Source: Branchiostoma belcheri
Taxonomy: Eukaryota; Chordata; Leptocardii; Amphioxiformes; Branchiostomatidae
Assembly (NCBI RefSeq): GCF_001625305.1
Contig: NW_017803943.1
Location: forward strand, 669,709 to 733,708
Direction: 5' to 3'
Length of the DNA stretch: 64,000 bases
Shown here: in pieces, positions 25,630 through 38,500 of the stretch
Layout of the letters: every line of letters starts with the position of its first letter
Position numbering within the stretch: position 1 is the first letter of the stretch
Position numbers and translations under genes: made by a program
The notes under the pieces: generated by a model
Database searches by the model: none
What the model saw: only the letters and a program-made list of their open reading frames with translations
Told to the model about the DNA's origin: nothing

Positions 25630-27045
25630 ACGCCATGTGATTTACATGATGTGACCCATAGAAACAGTTCAGGTCAAAGGTAAAGGGTCAAAGGCCGTGA
25701 CCTGTCCCATCCCATCAGCCACCTGTCCATGAGTGGTTACTGCGATGCACGGCTTATAAACCATCGATCTGTCACGACCATGTTAGACCTATTTTCCCTA
25801 CACACATGCGATCGATCAGAGTTTGTCAAAACAGCAGCAGTGACAAGACAAAGAATCCCTTGTTTGATCAATTCCTTGCACAAACGCAGAAATACAAACT
25901 ACGTGATGAGGAAATAGATACATGACATGATAACCAACACGCAAAGTGATCATCAACCTTCAAAGCAGCAATGGTACAGCAATCTTGCAATTTTCTTCAA
26001 CATAAATGATGCATAATATTACCATTGCTAGCACAAGTTCAGCTGCATGTTTTCGTACTTAATGTCGCTTTAGTCTTTTCCCTTTTATTTCATCGCCACC
26101 TAAAATGAGACCTGAGTTGGTTTCAAAGCTCCCATAATTATGATCCGATTGTGATTTTTTCACAGGAAGAATCGGTTTTTGTTGGGTGTATTTCTGGACA
26201 CGTTGATAATCACATCTATGGACTGTGGAAGGTGATTTGTACCATGACTATTGTGAACCAACGTCAAGCCACGCCTCACTGTGCTTTCGGTCAGAACTGC
26301 ACATCCTCTGAAGCCTGTCAAATATTCATATGTTAAATGACTATCAAACTTCTTTTAAAAATAAAGAACTTTGATATTCAATCATTCGCAAATCTGTTGA
26401 AGTTATTTACAGATGGTACAGAATTACAGAAGTTAAAATCCCTCCCACACCTTTTGAAGACAAGCAAACCTCTCTGTTCAAGTCGAAAAACTGGAAAATG
26501 GGGGAAATTGTTCATCTATGGGTTCTGTGTTTTTCTTTATTCCCTAAGCAATACTAGTTTTTGTTACACTTATTGTAAATTCTTTTCATATTCCTGTATC
26601 AGTTTTCTTGTTTCCACATGTCCTTTTTTCTTTTCTGTATATTGTATTTGTGATATCTTTATGTATTTGAATATGGATAAAACTGTTAAAACCTTATTTA
26701 ACCCGTCGTCCTTGCTAAGACGTACGGTTGTTTGGAGACCTTCTGCTCTGTTTCAGACCTCCTGTGTGTTACATACCACTTAGGATAATGCCATGCGTCT
26801 GCCTTCAAATCTTCCAGGAAAACAAACGCTGCTAATTTCCCAAATTCCAGCTCCCGGGCAGGGGGCGTCGCCTCTCCCGCGGTCTTCCCTGTCATTTGCC
26901 CAATTATCTGCGTATCTCCAGATGCTCCTTAATTTGGACGTTTTTCTTTAATGATATATATTTTTCTGGGCCTGTCTGGTGGGTGGTGGTGATTTGTGGC
27001 GGTGGCAGATTGCCTCTATCATTGTTGCCTGGGGTTAAACGCACT

Positions 27046-27065
27046 NNNNNNNNNNNNNNNNNNNN
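27046..27065. other. Assembly gap, 20 N
   Basis: Twenty Ns lie exactly between copies 1 and 2 of duplicated segment A. Any reading frame drawn across it is meaningless. Confidence 0.99.
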
Positions 27066-29384
27066 AATTTCAACACCCACATATTTTCAGACCAAACGTT
27101 CCTTGGGAATTAAACTGCTGATTGTATCAGTGAAACGTAACTTGGCGTCAGGACTTGTAATGAGTCCCGTGCCCATGGCATGTGACCATCAGCTCGTATA
27201 CATATATATATATATAGAGAGAGAGAGATGTGGGGAAAAGGCTACATTGTTGAGATCTAAGTTTCTGGAAATGTAAATGCATATGTTGCCTCAACTGCGC
27301 TGATGGAAAATGTGGGTTTCCTGAAATACGCAACTTTACACTCAAGTATCATCAACTTTTCGTTACAACATTGTCTAAACATCACTGTAACAGATCAATA
27401 CAACCAACACGTCTCTCACAGTTAATTTTTTCCCCTACAATGTTATTCTTTATTCCCGGAAGAAACCTCCTACACACTTCTGTTGATTACCTACCGCTAA
27501 GTCTAATGTGTACAAATCTCGAAGTCTAATGTGTACAAATCTCGAAGTCTAATGTGTACTACGATGAGAGACTGTGCTATGCTGCAGAGTTTGGTTACAG
27601 ACTTACTCCTCGCCAAGTAGGAGTTGATTTAAAGCGCAGGGGCCTCGTCACAGACATACATCACGTCGCAGTGGCGTTTTAATTAATAAACCATGGAGGC
27701 GGAAGTTCTCTTAATGAGAAATCTGTCCATTTACTGGCACCAATAACGTCTGCCTCGAGCCTTGGAGCGTAAATGTGTCCTTTGTGGAGGATTAGGTTCA
27801 TAGACTGAAAGTTGGCTGGGCAGACGCCATCGAGATAGATGGGAATTATTCCAGGGCAATAGGTTTGTCATCATGAACGGCATAAATGTTTCAAAGTTGC
27901 CGGAAAATACGGCGAGTCGAATGCAGATTTCCCGGAAGATGTATGTTGGTCGAACTACATGTCTGTACTTGGCGGCATAAGCCCGATTTTTTTCACAGAA
28001 CACAGGAAATGTTCAAGACATTATAACAATAGCAGACTGGTGTGTTAAATGCAGTTTTGGTGAAGTTCTGGTCTAAATTTGTGTGTCTTAATGAACCCCG
28101 GTGGGTCTTAAGCGCGTTGTTAACCCTTAAGTGGATGAATCAAGAATCTATTCCATCTGACAATAACACTTGTTAGTCAACTGATCAACTGTAAGATAAA
28201 CATGAACAATGGCTCATATTCTTCATTTTAGGGTAAATATAAACAAGCCCTTCTTATTTGTTTATTCAAGGCTGAATTCTCCCTAGATTGTATTGATCCA
28301 ATAGGTTTTAGTCTCCATTAAGATATCTGCATATTAATCATTGTATACTAAACCCAGCGCATGGTGTATTAACATTGCCGCCATGTTCATTACGCTCAAT
28401 ACAGTTTATAATATATAATAAAGTATATAATCATTGACATTTGCAATCAATGAGAAGTATGTATACACAGTCTCAAATCTGGGAGAAACCCTACTCAGAT
28501 TTCAAATATCAATGAGCGCCCTATTCGCATGAGTATTGTTCATAAATACATCTATTTCACAACTGTCACAACGTACAAAAAGAGTACATAAAACAACATG
28601 ATATTGAGTATTTCCATGACCACGTGTGACATGTTTGGTAATACTACAGATTGCTTATCTTATCAAGCATCTAATAAAGATCTAATAAACCTAATCTATC
28701 GTGGTGTCGGGTAATCAAACTTCAATATCGTTGTAGATGTGTTTTCATTTTCAAAAAATACTGCAAAGAGAATCCGAAAAACCAACTTAAAACCAACAGT
28801 AGTGCCTTTCATCTGTTAACTTTCTATAGGCTTGTAATTATATTGCAGACTGTTCGATTAACAATAACAAAATTTTCGATTTAACCATAATAATACCAAC
28901 GCAAATTCAAATTCAAATGCTATCTAACAGAATCAGAACTTCCAAACTAATATGAAATGATGACAATTTTCAAATATAACGAAACATAAGTATCATAAGT
29001 GAACATAACATCAGAAGAGCTCCACTTCCCTCGATGCTTCTCCAACCTACCTTTCCTCAAGGCTATAGAATATTCTACCTTATGAAAGAATTTACTGTAT
29101 GTCAAACTTTGCCTAAAACAAAAGACCCTACCCCTGGCCCCTGTGCAATAAGCCCACCGGGAACACCTTTCGTCTAGAACGTACCCTTTCCTGCTTGTCA
29201 TAACGACTAACACGGAGAACTAGGCCACACAGATGACCACCTGGCCGGTTATAAATGACGGCTTAACCCCGGTCTTAGTCGACCTATTCTGGGGCCGTAC
29301 CCAACGCTAAAAGCGACACACATTTTAACTGCTATTGAATGGACGTGCTATTTTATAGCCTCCTGACCTAAATGTGGTGCATTG

Positions 29385-31077
29385 TCACTTATCACTGGCC
29401 TCTGGAGAGGTTCCATCCGACTGGAAGGAGGCTCAGATCTCACCTGTACACAAGTCTGGTAACTGTGCTGATGTTGGTAACTACCGCCCTGTGTCTGTGC
29501 TAAGTGTTACGTCAAAGGTAATGGAAAGGCTTGTATGTAATCAAGTGACACGTTACCTGACCAGATGTGAACTTCTCACTACTTACCAAAGCGGGTTCAG
29601 GAGGCACCATAGCACGGGGACTGCTGTACAGAAGATTGTAGAGGACATTAGATCTGGTTACAACTGCAGTAAAGTCACAGTCGCACTATTTCTGGACCTA
29701 CGGAAGGCTTTCGATTCGGTTAACCATGACATTCTGTTAGGCAAACTTGATAAGCTTGGCTTTGACAGTGACGCCATGAAATGGTTTTCCTCTTACCTGT
29801 CTGAGCGCTTCCACTGCACGTGCCTTCAGGGTCAACACTCTACAAAAACTCGGGTCTCCTGTGGGGTTCCTCAGGGAAGTGTTCTAGGGCCCCTACTGTT
29901 CTGTCTGTACGTTAACGACTTACCCAACGTCATTGAAAAATGCAGCATCCACATGTATGCTGATGACACAGTCCTGTACTACTCGGCTGATTCCGTGTAG
30001 GCCTGTGAAGAGACTGTCTCTATGGACATGAAGAGAGTTGTAAAATGGTTAAATGAAAACAAGTTGCTGCTACATCCTGACAAAACCAAATCGATGCTCT
30101 TCGGGCTCCCTCAGAAATTGAGGCATGCTGGGACATCCGTCAACATAACAGACGGTGTGAATGTATATAAGCAAGTTGATTCGTTCACTTACCTGGGCAT
30201 TACTCTCGACCCATCACTCAGGTGGGCAGCACATGTGCACAGAATCACGAAGAAGCTTCTTAGCGGACTCGGAGCCATGGGGCGTGCTAGAGCCTTTGTT
30301 ACAAGGAAGTTCTGCGTACCATGTACCAGACACTACTACTGTCTCATCTGGAGTATTGTGCCACAGCATGGCTACCAAGTCTTGTACAAGGCAACAAGAC
30401 TCTTATGTCACAGCTGGACAGACTGGTCAACCGAGCTGCAAGGCTTATTACAGGTCACAAACTCCAGGACCATGTCTCAGCGGTTAACCTGCGAGCTGAG
30501 GCAGGGATAGATTCTGTGCGCAAACGGACAGAAATCACAACCCTTGTCAATGTCTTTAAGGCAATTCGTGGTAGTGCGCCAGTGTACATGGCATCTCTGT
30601 TCAAGTGGGAGACTCCTCCAACATTAAGCGTACGGACTACTCGCTCAGAGTTAAAGCGTCTTAGGGACTACGACCCTCACCTACTCTTCTGTCCACCAGT
30701 AAGAGTCACGGCATACCGGAGCAGTCTGCAGTACTATGGTCCTTACCTGTGGAACACTCTTCCGCTACAGCAACGACAGCTCCTTAGTCTCAGGACTTTT
30801 AAACAGAACATTAGAAGCAGGACTTCTCAGGACTTTTAATACAGATAATTAGGAGCAGGACTTCTTAGGACTTTTATACAGAGCATTAGGTGCAGGATTT
30901 GACACTCTTGATGTTTAGGATGTTGTAATTTAGTAATAGTTTATGTAATGTATATTTGTTGTGTGTATTTTTATATGTATCCAGGATTACCTGAAAAGCA
31001 GGCCAAATTGGCCTGAGTTGTAATTACTGGTTAAATAAATAAATTGAAATTGAAAATTGAAATTGAAATTGAAATTG
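29385..31077 (+). mobile_element. 5'-truncated non-LTR retrotransposon, broken RT ORF
   Basis: The insert begins inside the reverse transcriptase (SLASGEVPSDWK, then KSGNCADVGNYRPVSVLS) and continues through FLDLRKAFDSVNHDIL, GVPQGSVLGPLLF and the catalytic YADD box (MYADDTVLYY) to the C-terminal region (SHLEYCATAW, YLWNTLPLQQR), with a stop near 30839. It is dead: an in-frame TAG lies at 29998-30000, and one base appears to be missing near 30310, after which the frame changes. The 3' UTR ends in a (TTGAAA)n tail at about 31044-31077. Endonuclease and ORF1 are absent. The empty site in copy 1 (25051-25058) defines both ends. Confidence 0.93.
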
Positions 31078-31639
31078 ACTAGATTTGAAATACTGGTCCC
31101 GTAAATCCCCGCTGTTGTAGAAAAGCGATCCGTCTTAGGGTGAACAGGAAATGCGGGTGATAGGGTATTGATAATACAGGACCGATGGCGCATTGCTCTA
31201 ATGCCACAGATTAGCCCTGATTCTTCTTTCACTGCACATAAATTTGTTTCGGGCTATCTTTTTATTCCTCACATACATGCACATGTAATGAAGGCAGAAT
31301 TCGGATCCGGGACAGACAACTAATAATGGTAGTGTTAAGGGGATTCTGCTGATTCTGTTGTACAGTGATAGGAGAGTTAAAAGATATTGTGGTCGTTTTT
31401 TTTTTCAGTTTAGTGACTCATTTTTTTCTGTTTAGTGACCTATATTTGTTTATTGACTAGGTCTGAACTGGATAAGGCGTGGTTCCGAGATAATCTCGTA
31501 TCAGGATGAGGGAGTTGTAGTGAAGAAAGGAGGAATATGTGACGAGGGAGCTTGGGAATACAATTGCAATATCAAGGGTTTGTGGTAAAACAATGCAAGT
31601 GTTAGTAAGGCAAGAAATGCTAAGTTACTTTTTTGCGCA

Positions 31640-31641
<2 letters not shown>

Positions 31642-31681
<40 letters not shown>
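31642..31681. repeat. (TA)n microsatellite, long allele
   Basis: A 40-bp TA run equivalent to the 27-bp run at 25599-25625. Confidence 0.9.
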
Positions 31682-31686
<5 letters not shown>

Positions 31687-33104
31687 TTACATGATGTGTC
31701 CCATAGAAACAGTTCAGGTCAAAGGTAAAGGGTCAAAGGCCGTGACCTGTCCCATCCCATCAGCCACCTGTCCATGAGTGGTTACTGCGATGCACGGCTT
31801 ATAAACCATCGATCTGTCACGACCATGTTAGACCTATTTTCGCTACACACATGCGATCGATCAGAGTTTGTCAAAACAGCAGCAGCGACAAGACAAAGAA
31901 TCCCTTGTTTGATCAATTCCTTGCACAAACGCAGAAATACAAACTACGTGATGAGGAAATAGATTGACATGATAACCAACACGCAAAGTGATCATCAACC
32001 TTGAATGAAAATGCAGCAAGGGTACAGCAATCTTGCAATTTTCTTCAACATAGATGATGCATAATATTACCATTGCTAGCACAAGTTCAGCTGCATGTTT
32101 TCGTACTTAATGTCGCTTTTTTCCCTTTTATTTCATCGCTAGCTAAAATGAGACCTGAGTTGGTTTCAAAGCTCCCATAATTATAATCCGATTGTGATCT
32201 TTTTCACAGGAAGAATCGGTTTTTGTTGGGTGTATTTCTGGTAACGTTCATAATTACATTGTACATCTATGGACTGTGGAAGGTGATTTGTACCATGACT
32301 ATTGTGAACCAACGTCAAGCCACGCCTCACTGTGCTTTCGGTCAGAACTGCACATCCTCTGAAGCCTGTCAAATATTCAAATGTTACATGACATATCAAA
32401 CTTCTTTTAAAGATAAAGAACTTTGATATTCAATCATTCGAAAATCTGTTGAAGTTATTTACAGATGGACAGAATTACAGAAGTTAAAATCCCTCCCACA
32501 CCTTTTGAAGACAAGCAAACCTCTCTGTTCAAATCGAAAAACTGGAAAATGGGGGAAATTGTTCATCTATGGGTTCTGTGTTTTTCTTTATTCCCTTAAC
32601 AATACTAGTTTTTGTTACACTTATTGTAAATTCTTTTCATATTCCTGTATCAGTTTTTCTTGTTTCCACATGTCCTTTTTTCTTTTCTGTATATTGTATT
32701 TGTGATATCTTTATGTATTTGAATATGGATAAAACTGTTAAAACCTTATTTAACCCGTCGTCCTTGACGTCGTCCTAAGACGTACGGTTGTTTGGAGACC
32801 TTCTGCTCTGTTTCAGACCTCCTGTGTGTTACATACTACTTACGATAATGCCATGCGTCTGCCTTCAAATCTTCCAGGAAAACAAACGCTGCTAATTTCC
32901 CAAATTCCAGCTCCCGGGCAGGGGCGTCGCCTCTCCCGCGGTCTTCCCTGTCATTTGCCCAATTATCTGCGTATCTCCAGATGCTCCTTAATTTGGACGT
33001 TTTTCTTTAATGATATATATTTTTCTGGGCCTGTCTGGTGGGTGGTGGTGATTTGTGGCGGTGGCAGATTGCCTCTATCATTGTTGCCTGGGGTTAAACG
33101 CACT

Positions 33105-35269
33105 GTGATTCCGGAGTAAGGTAGTCATAGGACCATCTCTGATACAGGAAATGTCTGCCTCAAGTCGAATATGTCTACAGTAGTAAACAATGTCAAGTCG
33201 TATCTTGAAAGTTCAACTATGTTTGTAGAAGTCATTATGAAGCAAGACAAAAATAATTTCCAACACAAGGAATTAGGCCTGCCAAGATTTTCGACTGTGC
33301 AACTCCAGTCTTTGTCAAGGATTGCTAATCGCTTCTGTGACATCACGTTAGATGGCACACGTGATTCGGTGAGCAGTGGATCAGATGTTGCAGAAAGTCT
33401 GTGACGTCCCCCGTCTTTGTTGGGGGATGGCTGTAATGCCCTGATGTAGTTGGCCTCCTTAATACCCCATGTCTATTCCAACATCTGGTTCGTTGTCCAA
33501 GAGTCAGACATACTCTGTAGAATGAGACTGTCTATGTGTTATACTGTGAGACTCGAAGTGGTCGAGCTATGCCAGATCGTCCCTTTTGCAGTGACAGCAA
33601 TTCTAATCTGTTCTCCTCCAAATAGTCCCAAAGTGACACCTGTAACTTCTTCAAGTGCATGTACTACAGTCAGGTGTGTGTATTTATGTTTTGGCTGCTT
33701 GTGTGTTGCTTTGCCTTGCTGCCATGCCTTCTTTAAGTTGGATACTTTTCCTTCTTTATTTCAAGTATGTCTCTACTTACATCAATTTGTTGGCACTTTA
33801 TTGAAAGACTAAATCCCTAGACTACTATGCTAATCCTGCTGAAATTCCTTCTCTAGTCCTTAATTGTAGGAAGCTAATTAAACCTCCCGTAGACCTAATA
33901 AGTCGGAAACTTGAGTCCATCGCCAGTGGCCCTAATTACGCAGAAGTCAATTTGTCTGGTAATCCGGGCAATTTCCCTACCATGGCACACTCCATGTCAT
34001 TGCAGCACCGTGCTTCATCATAGACTGTCGATAATGTAACTTGGCGACTTCCACAAATCTTCCGGGAATGTGGCGACTTCAACACAACACTTACGGGAAT
34101 GCAGCGACTTATGGACAACTCTTCTGGGAATGCGGCGACTTTGCGAACAGCTCTTCCGGGAATGAGTTATGCAAACAGGCTCTCAACTCACTGCCAACTA
34201 ATAAGTTCCTATGGATCAAGTGCTGTGTGTTTTGAAGTATGAAGTATGTGTGTGTTCTCGGCCTTTTTCGAAATAGAGTGGTTTTTAGTCCACCATTGGG
34301 CGCTAAATAATTTTAACGTTTTACTGCATCTTTCCATTAGGCTTATATAGTCCATACTATATGTAATCTGGTAACTTATTTCATGAACTTTCAAGTTTTC
34401 TCCCCATATAATGAATTTACCACATCAATTCAAATGTATTCATTGACTTATTGATTACTGAAAACGTGCCAGGATTTCCAAAGACTGCTGGTTGTTGAAG
34501 TAGTGGGCACCTTAAGTTTGTTCCAGAAGTTGACGGCGAGAAGCCACCGATGTCAGCTGCCGTGTGTCTGTACTAAAGTCTGTATTATCAGACGAAGGAT
34601 CCCTGCATGATGGAGTGGTAAACGATTCGTCCTGCCCGCAGGCACGCCGAACTGATGAACGTAATTGGGGTCTACCTGTGGAGCAGGGAACGACCCATTA
34701 GGCCGGGAAATAGGGGTCATGAGAGAAACCATAACCGACGGGGACAGCTTACGTCTCTAACGAGCCCTATAGGGAGCCAAGTCATAGACCTCGTCAAGAC
34801 AGCCAGGTTATGGGAGGGGATCAGCTCAAAACCTTTCAAAACGAAGTCAGGTTTAGTCCAAAGATCGATTACCCGTTGGTGCACTCTAGACGATGCAGAA
34901 AGAAAGACGAGGCAGAAAGAAACCGCTTCTGTGTGCTTTAAAATCCCTTCCCCTCCTTGAATGTTGTGCATTTTCTGATCTGTTTTATAAACAATAAGGA
35001 TAAGCAATAAGCAAGAAGGATAGCGCTGTTGAGTTTACACTACTAGTCACACAGTACACATTACATATTCATTGTCGTCTGTCATCGGTCTCGGACCAAA
35101 CAGCGATTGATTGAAAACGTCACAATACATTAACAATCAGACCTGACAACACTCTACCCAAGACGTGCAGTTTTCGTTTACATACTCCTTACTCACCTCT
35201 GTATGAAAGTTATGAAAATATGTTTGAACTGTTTTTTTTTTATTATATGTACCCATTTGTGTTTTGCAG
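33105..35269. other. Mostly non-coding; possible intron of SH3 gene
   Basis: I see no exon here with both splice sites and a recognisable domain. Open frames at 33171-33404 and 34655-34960 have no family resemblance I can name. Since the SH3 exon at 35270 is entered in phase 1, at least one upstream coding exon must exist, here or further left. I could not identify it. Confidence 0.4.
34043..34165. repeat. ~30-bp minisatellite, four units
   Basis: The pattern GGCGACTT ... TTCCGGGAATG repeats four times with diverged middles (units of about 29-32 bp). It may be the remnant of a short tandem array. Confidence 0.75.
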
Positions 35270-35506
35270 ATAGTCATATCCAGCGTCATCACAACAACCG
35301 GAACCGAAATCAGCAAGACGAAAACTTGAAGAGGTTCGCGCGTGCGCTCTACGACTACTACCCGCAGGAGGAAGGCGAGCTCCACCTGCAGGTTGATGAC
35401 GTCATCGAGATCGTGAACAGAGATGACTCTGGTTGGTGGTACGGGCGGACCCGCGGGAAGGAGGGGCTCTTCCCCGCCAACTACGTGGAAGTTACCTCGT
35501 TGGGAG
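35270..35506 (+). CDS. SH3 gene exon: SH3 domain
   Basis: The acceptor is a long T-rich tract ending TTTTGCAG; the donor is GGAG|GTAGGG. The exon encodes a polar N-terminal stretch rich in H, N, R and Q, then the complete SH3 fold from FARALYDYY to FPANYVEV. Confidence 0.85.
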
Positions 35507-38500
35507 GTAGGGGGCGTTTCCTTTTCCTGGAATTCAGTATGTTGAATGTACTAGGGTACATATACACATGGCTTTAAACGATGTTCTTGGTTACAAATTG
35601 TTGTTAGACAATAATTTATTTCATTTATTGAATCGTTTTATTATTAAGTATTAAGGCAGACACCTGGCGAATGTGAACATAAATAAGAAGAGAAATAATA
35701 CATGGCAACAAGAACGAAATACAATACCTCTAACAACTACATGTACTTCTGCAATACAAGGTTTAAATGGTGCTTCCAGAATGCACTCAGATTGTACTCA
35801 ATGCAATCAGAACCTACGAGTATAAGGATAAGTTCTGACAAAAAGTACATGCATCTCAGCTCTCTATAGTTCAATCCATACATGATTGAAAGATCATACC
35901 TTATTTAAAGTATCAAAGAAGAAGTAGTGAGCTTAATCATTAGTCGTTGTGGCCTTAAGTTCGTACCAACTTTTGTTGTGTGTATTTCTGTATCTGTCTG
36001 CTTCAACTCTGCGTCTCATTTATATTTTAATCAATTCAGTAAGCATTACCAATACCAGTTAGTTATACAAACAAACAATCACAATCACCAAACCAAACCC
36101 CCCTCCGGATCCCGTCTTTTTAAACATCCTCCTCTGATACAGGGCAGTCACCAAACTTTCTCTTTTTAGCCCGTCGTAAAATAACGGCAAAACGTAACCA
36201 GCCGTATATAACACAGCGTTCAAAGCAAAGCCTGGTGATTTGGGAGAGTCAAAGAATCGAACCTTGGCAAGCTCGTTACGCTGGCATGAATGGGAGATCC
36301 CTCTAATTAATGGCACTCTATAGTACAGATACGTGTTGAGTAAATCGCCCTTGCTATGAACGACCTTTTCTTGAAAAGACGGCGTTTGAAAATGGCCTCA
36401 TTTGTGAAGATGCGATGGTGGTGATATCGCCTCTCGCCTTTCTCTGATTTGGTTATCCATACAATCCTGTAATCCGATAATCCAGGCTGAGCCTGCAGTC
36501 TGCTGATGGATGGACCGTGACCTTGTCTTGATGTACGTCACGGATGTGTATTCATGCTTCTTCACCCATCGATCTCAGAATTATACGTGTCTGTGAGGTC
36601 TTAAAGGACTATTACAAGATAGGCCAGGCTTAGCGTGTATCTACATATTCAGGTGTGGACTTGAAGATGTGTTTCGTGACACAGGGGAGATGTGAGGAGA
36701 TGAAATCTCCATATTCTCATATAACTTTATGATCCGCGTATTCCACATGTGGCCTAGCGCTGCACAAACGACGCATAAAGTCACACACCCTTAACTTGTA
36801 TCATAACATCAAAATGTCTGAAAGAAGATCGTGCGTTTGAAAGTATTCTGCCATGATTTTTGATCCCAAAATGAAACGATTTCTGTGGCAAAATTTGGCA
36901 GCAATACTATCTTGCTCCAAACTATAGATCTTACAGGATGCATCTTTGAAATTCAAATTAACAAAATTTACATAGCAACAAAGCTTTGTAGGTATTTCAA
37001 AACTAACTGGGGAACGTTCATAGTAGCAATTAAAGGTATCAATGTAGACTAGTTTTTTTTTTTTGTTTGCCGTCCTGAAACTGCATAGGATGCCATTAAT
37101 GGAAGTGACAGAAATATCAGCATATGTACTGCTTAGCCTCAAGTTTGGCCGCCATCTTGTTCAGACGTACTGGGCCTAAACTTCGCTGGGGTGGGGCAGT
37201 CAGCGTCACTGGTCTTTCGACTAATCGAAAGGATTATGCCTTCGATACCTCAAACCGCTTCCCTTTGGAACAAAAAAATCAATAATTGTTCATTCTGTGA
37301 TCTCACCCGTAATATCGGAGTCCAAACGCATCCAAATATCTGCTAACTTTCCGTAGACCAGTTGTCTTGAGTTAAACTTTGTTTAAGATTTTCAAACCGA
37401 GAGTTGGTGGATGGCGTGACAATCCGATGTATTAGTCGAACAATCTTTCCTAGCGACACCCGTTCGGGTAGCGTTATCTCAGCGCTACACCCGGATATCT
37501 CGACCTCCATTTCTCGGGGTCAGAGCCGCTCCCCACCTGCCGCGAGTCCCGCTCCGATGCCGTGATACCCCGCCTGATCTGCCAGGTGTGCTGACGGGTC
37601 GTTAATAAAGGGTTTAGCGCCTTGATATTGTACCAGCTTTGCCGAGTGTGACGTTTTTTCTGGTACGTAGATTTTCCCGACAGATTTGAGTTGAGCGTCC
37701 CGCTGTGCGAGATGGTCAGAATACCGATTTTTTTAATGCTCGCAACTTGTGCCATCATCCAGACATCCACGGCCGAAAAGTACGATTAATTTATTTATTT
37801 AGATTTTCTCATAGTTTATTTTCTTATAGTTTAATTTAAAAGCCTCTTGTACGATTTATTTTTCAATTTTTATTTTCTCATAGTTTATTTTCATTATAGT
37901 TTAATTTAAAAGCCTCATTTTTGTTAGCTTTGAGCTTCAAATAGAAGATAGTCTCATCGACAAAGAGTAGAAGCTACTGGTGGATATACTACAATAGCAG
38001 GACCTTGTCTGATTCACCCCCACATAGATTAACGTGAAACCTAGTAGATAATCTTGCAGAATTTTCAATTGGTATCAATGTGTGACATGATAAACAAGTC
38101 ATAACGTCACAGAATAGATTGTAGTTACTGATAACTAAGATAGATGAATCTCATCATTTGAATACTCCTTCCCCTATCAGATTATCTTGTCGAGCTCCAT
38201 TTAGAAAAAAGAGCATCCTGACGTCCCCTGATTGGTCAGCTCTTGACCAATAAGGAAGACGAAGTGTGATTTTGAACCTGTTTCCTCCCAGGTGATCTCG
38301 AAGTGGAGCCCCCCGGGCAGGAGTGGAACCCTGTTTTCCCGTCCTGTGAGGAGGTGGACGCTACCACCCCGCTCATGGACGGGCATGCCCCCGCCATGGT
38401 GAGGGAAAGACCATTATTCATTACAAAAGGATAGCTTCCTTTCAAAGGTGAAAACATATGTACTTAAGGTGCCTGCCAATCTTCCTCTAAGCTTCCTTTT

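Larger units (their letters stand above)
22748..27045. repeat. Duplicated segment A, copy 1 (ends at gap)
   Basis: It matches 27066-33104 along its whole length apart from substitutions, small indels, microsatellite lengths and one 1.69-kb LINE present only in copy 2. It begins with AATTTCAACACCCACATATT and ends GGGGTTAAACGCACT immediately before the 20-N gap. There is no convincing gene. Short open frames such as 23393-23659 on the minus strand are shared with copy 2 but lack a domain or splice logic. Confidence 0.93.
27066..33104. repeat. Duplicated segment A, copy 2
   Basis: It starts at the first base after the gap, at the position equivalent to 22748, and ends at the base equivalent to the last base before the gap (27045), after which unique sequence follows. 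Removing the LINE leaves about 4,346 bp against 4,298 bp in copy 1. Confidence 0.93.

Noticed and set aside
26896..27276. 126-codon open frame across the N gap
   Set aside because: It crosses an assembly gap of unknown length and reads into a dinucleotide microsatellite.
37474..37790. Cys-loop receptor exon on the minus strand (VDVWMMA resembles the TM3 region of glycine/GABA-type receptors)
   Set aside because: Only seven residues match. What follows is not a membrane segment and no suitable splice sites flank it, so it is probably chance.
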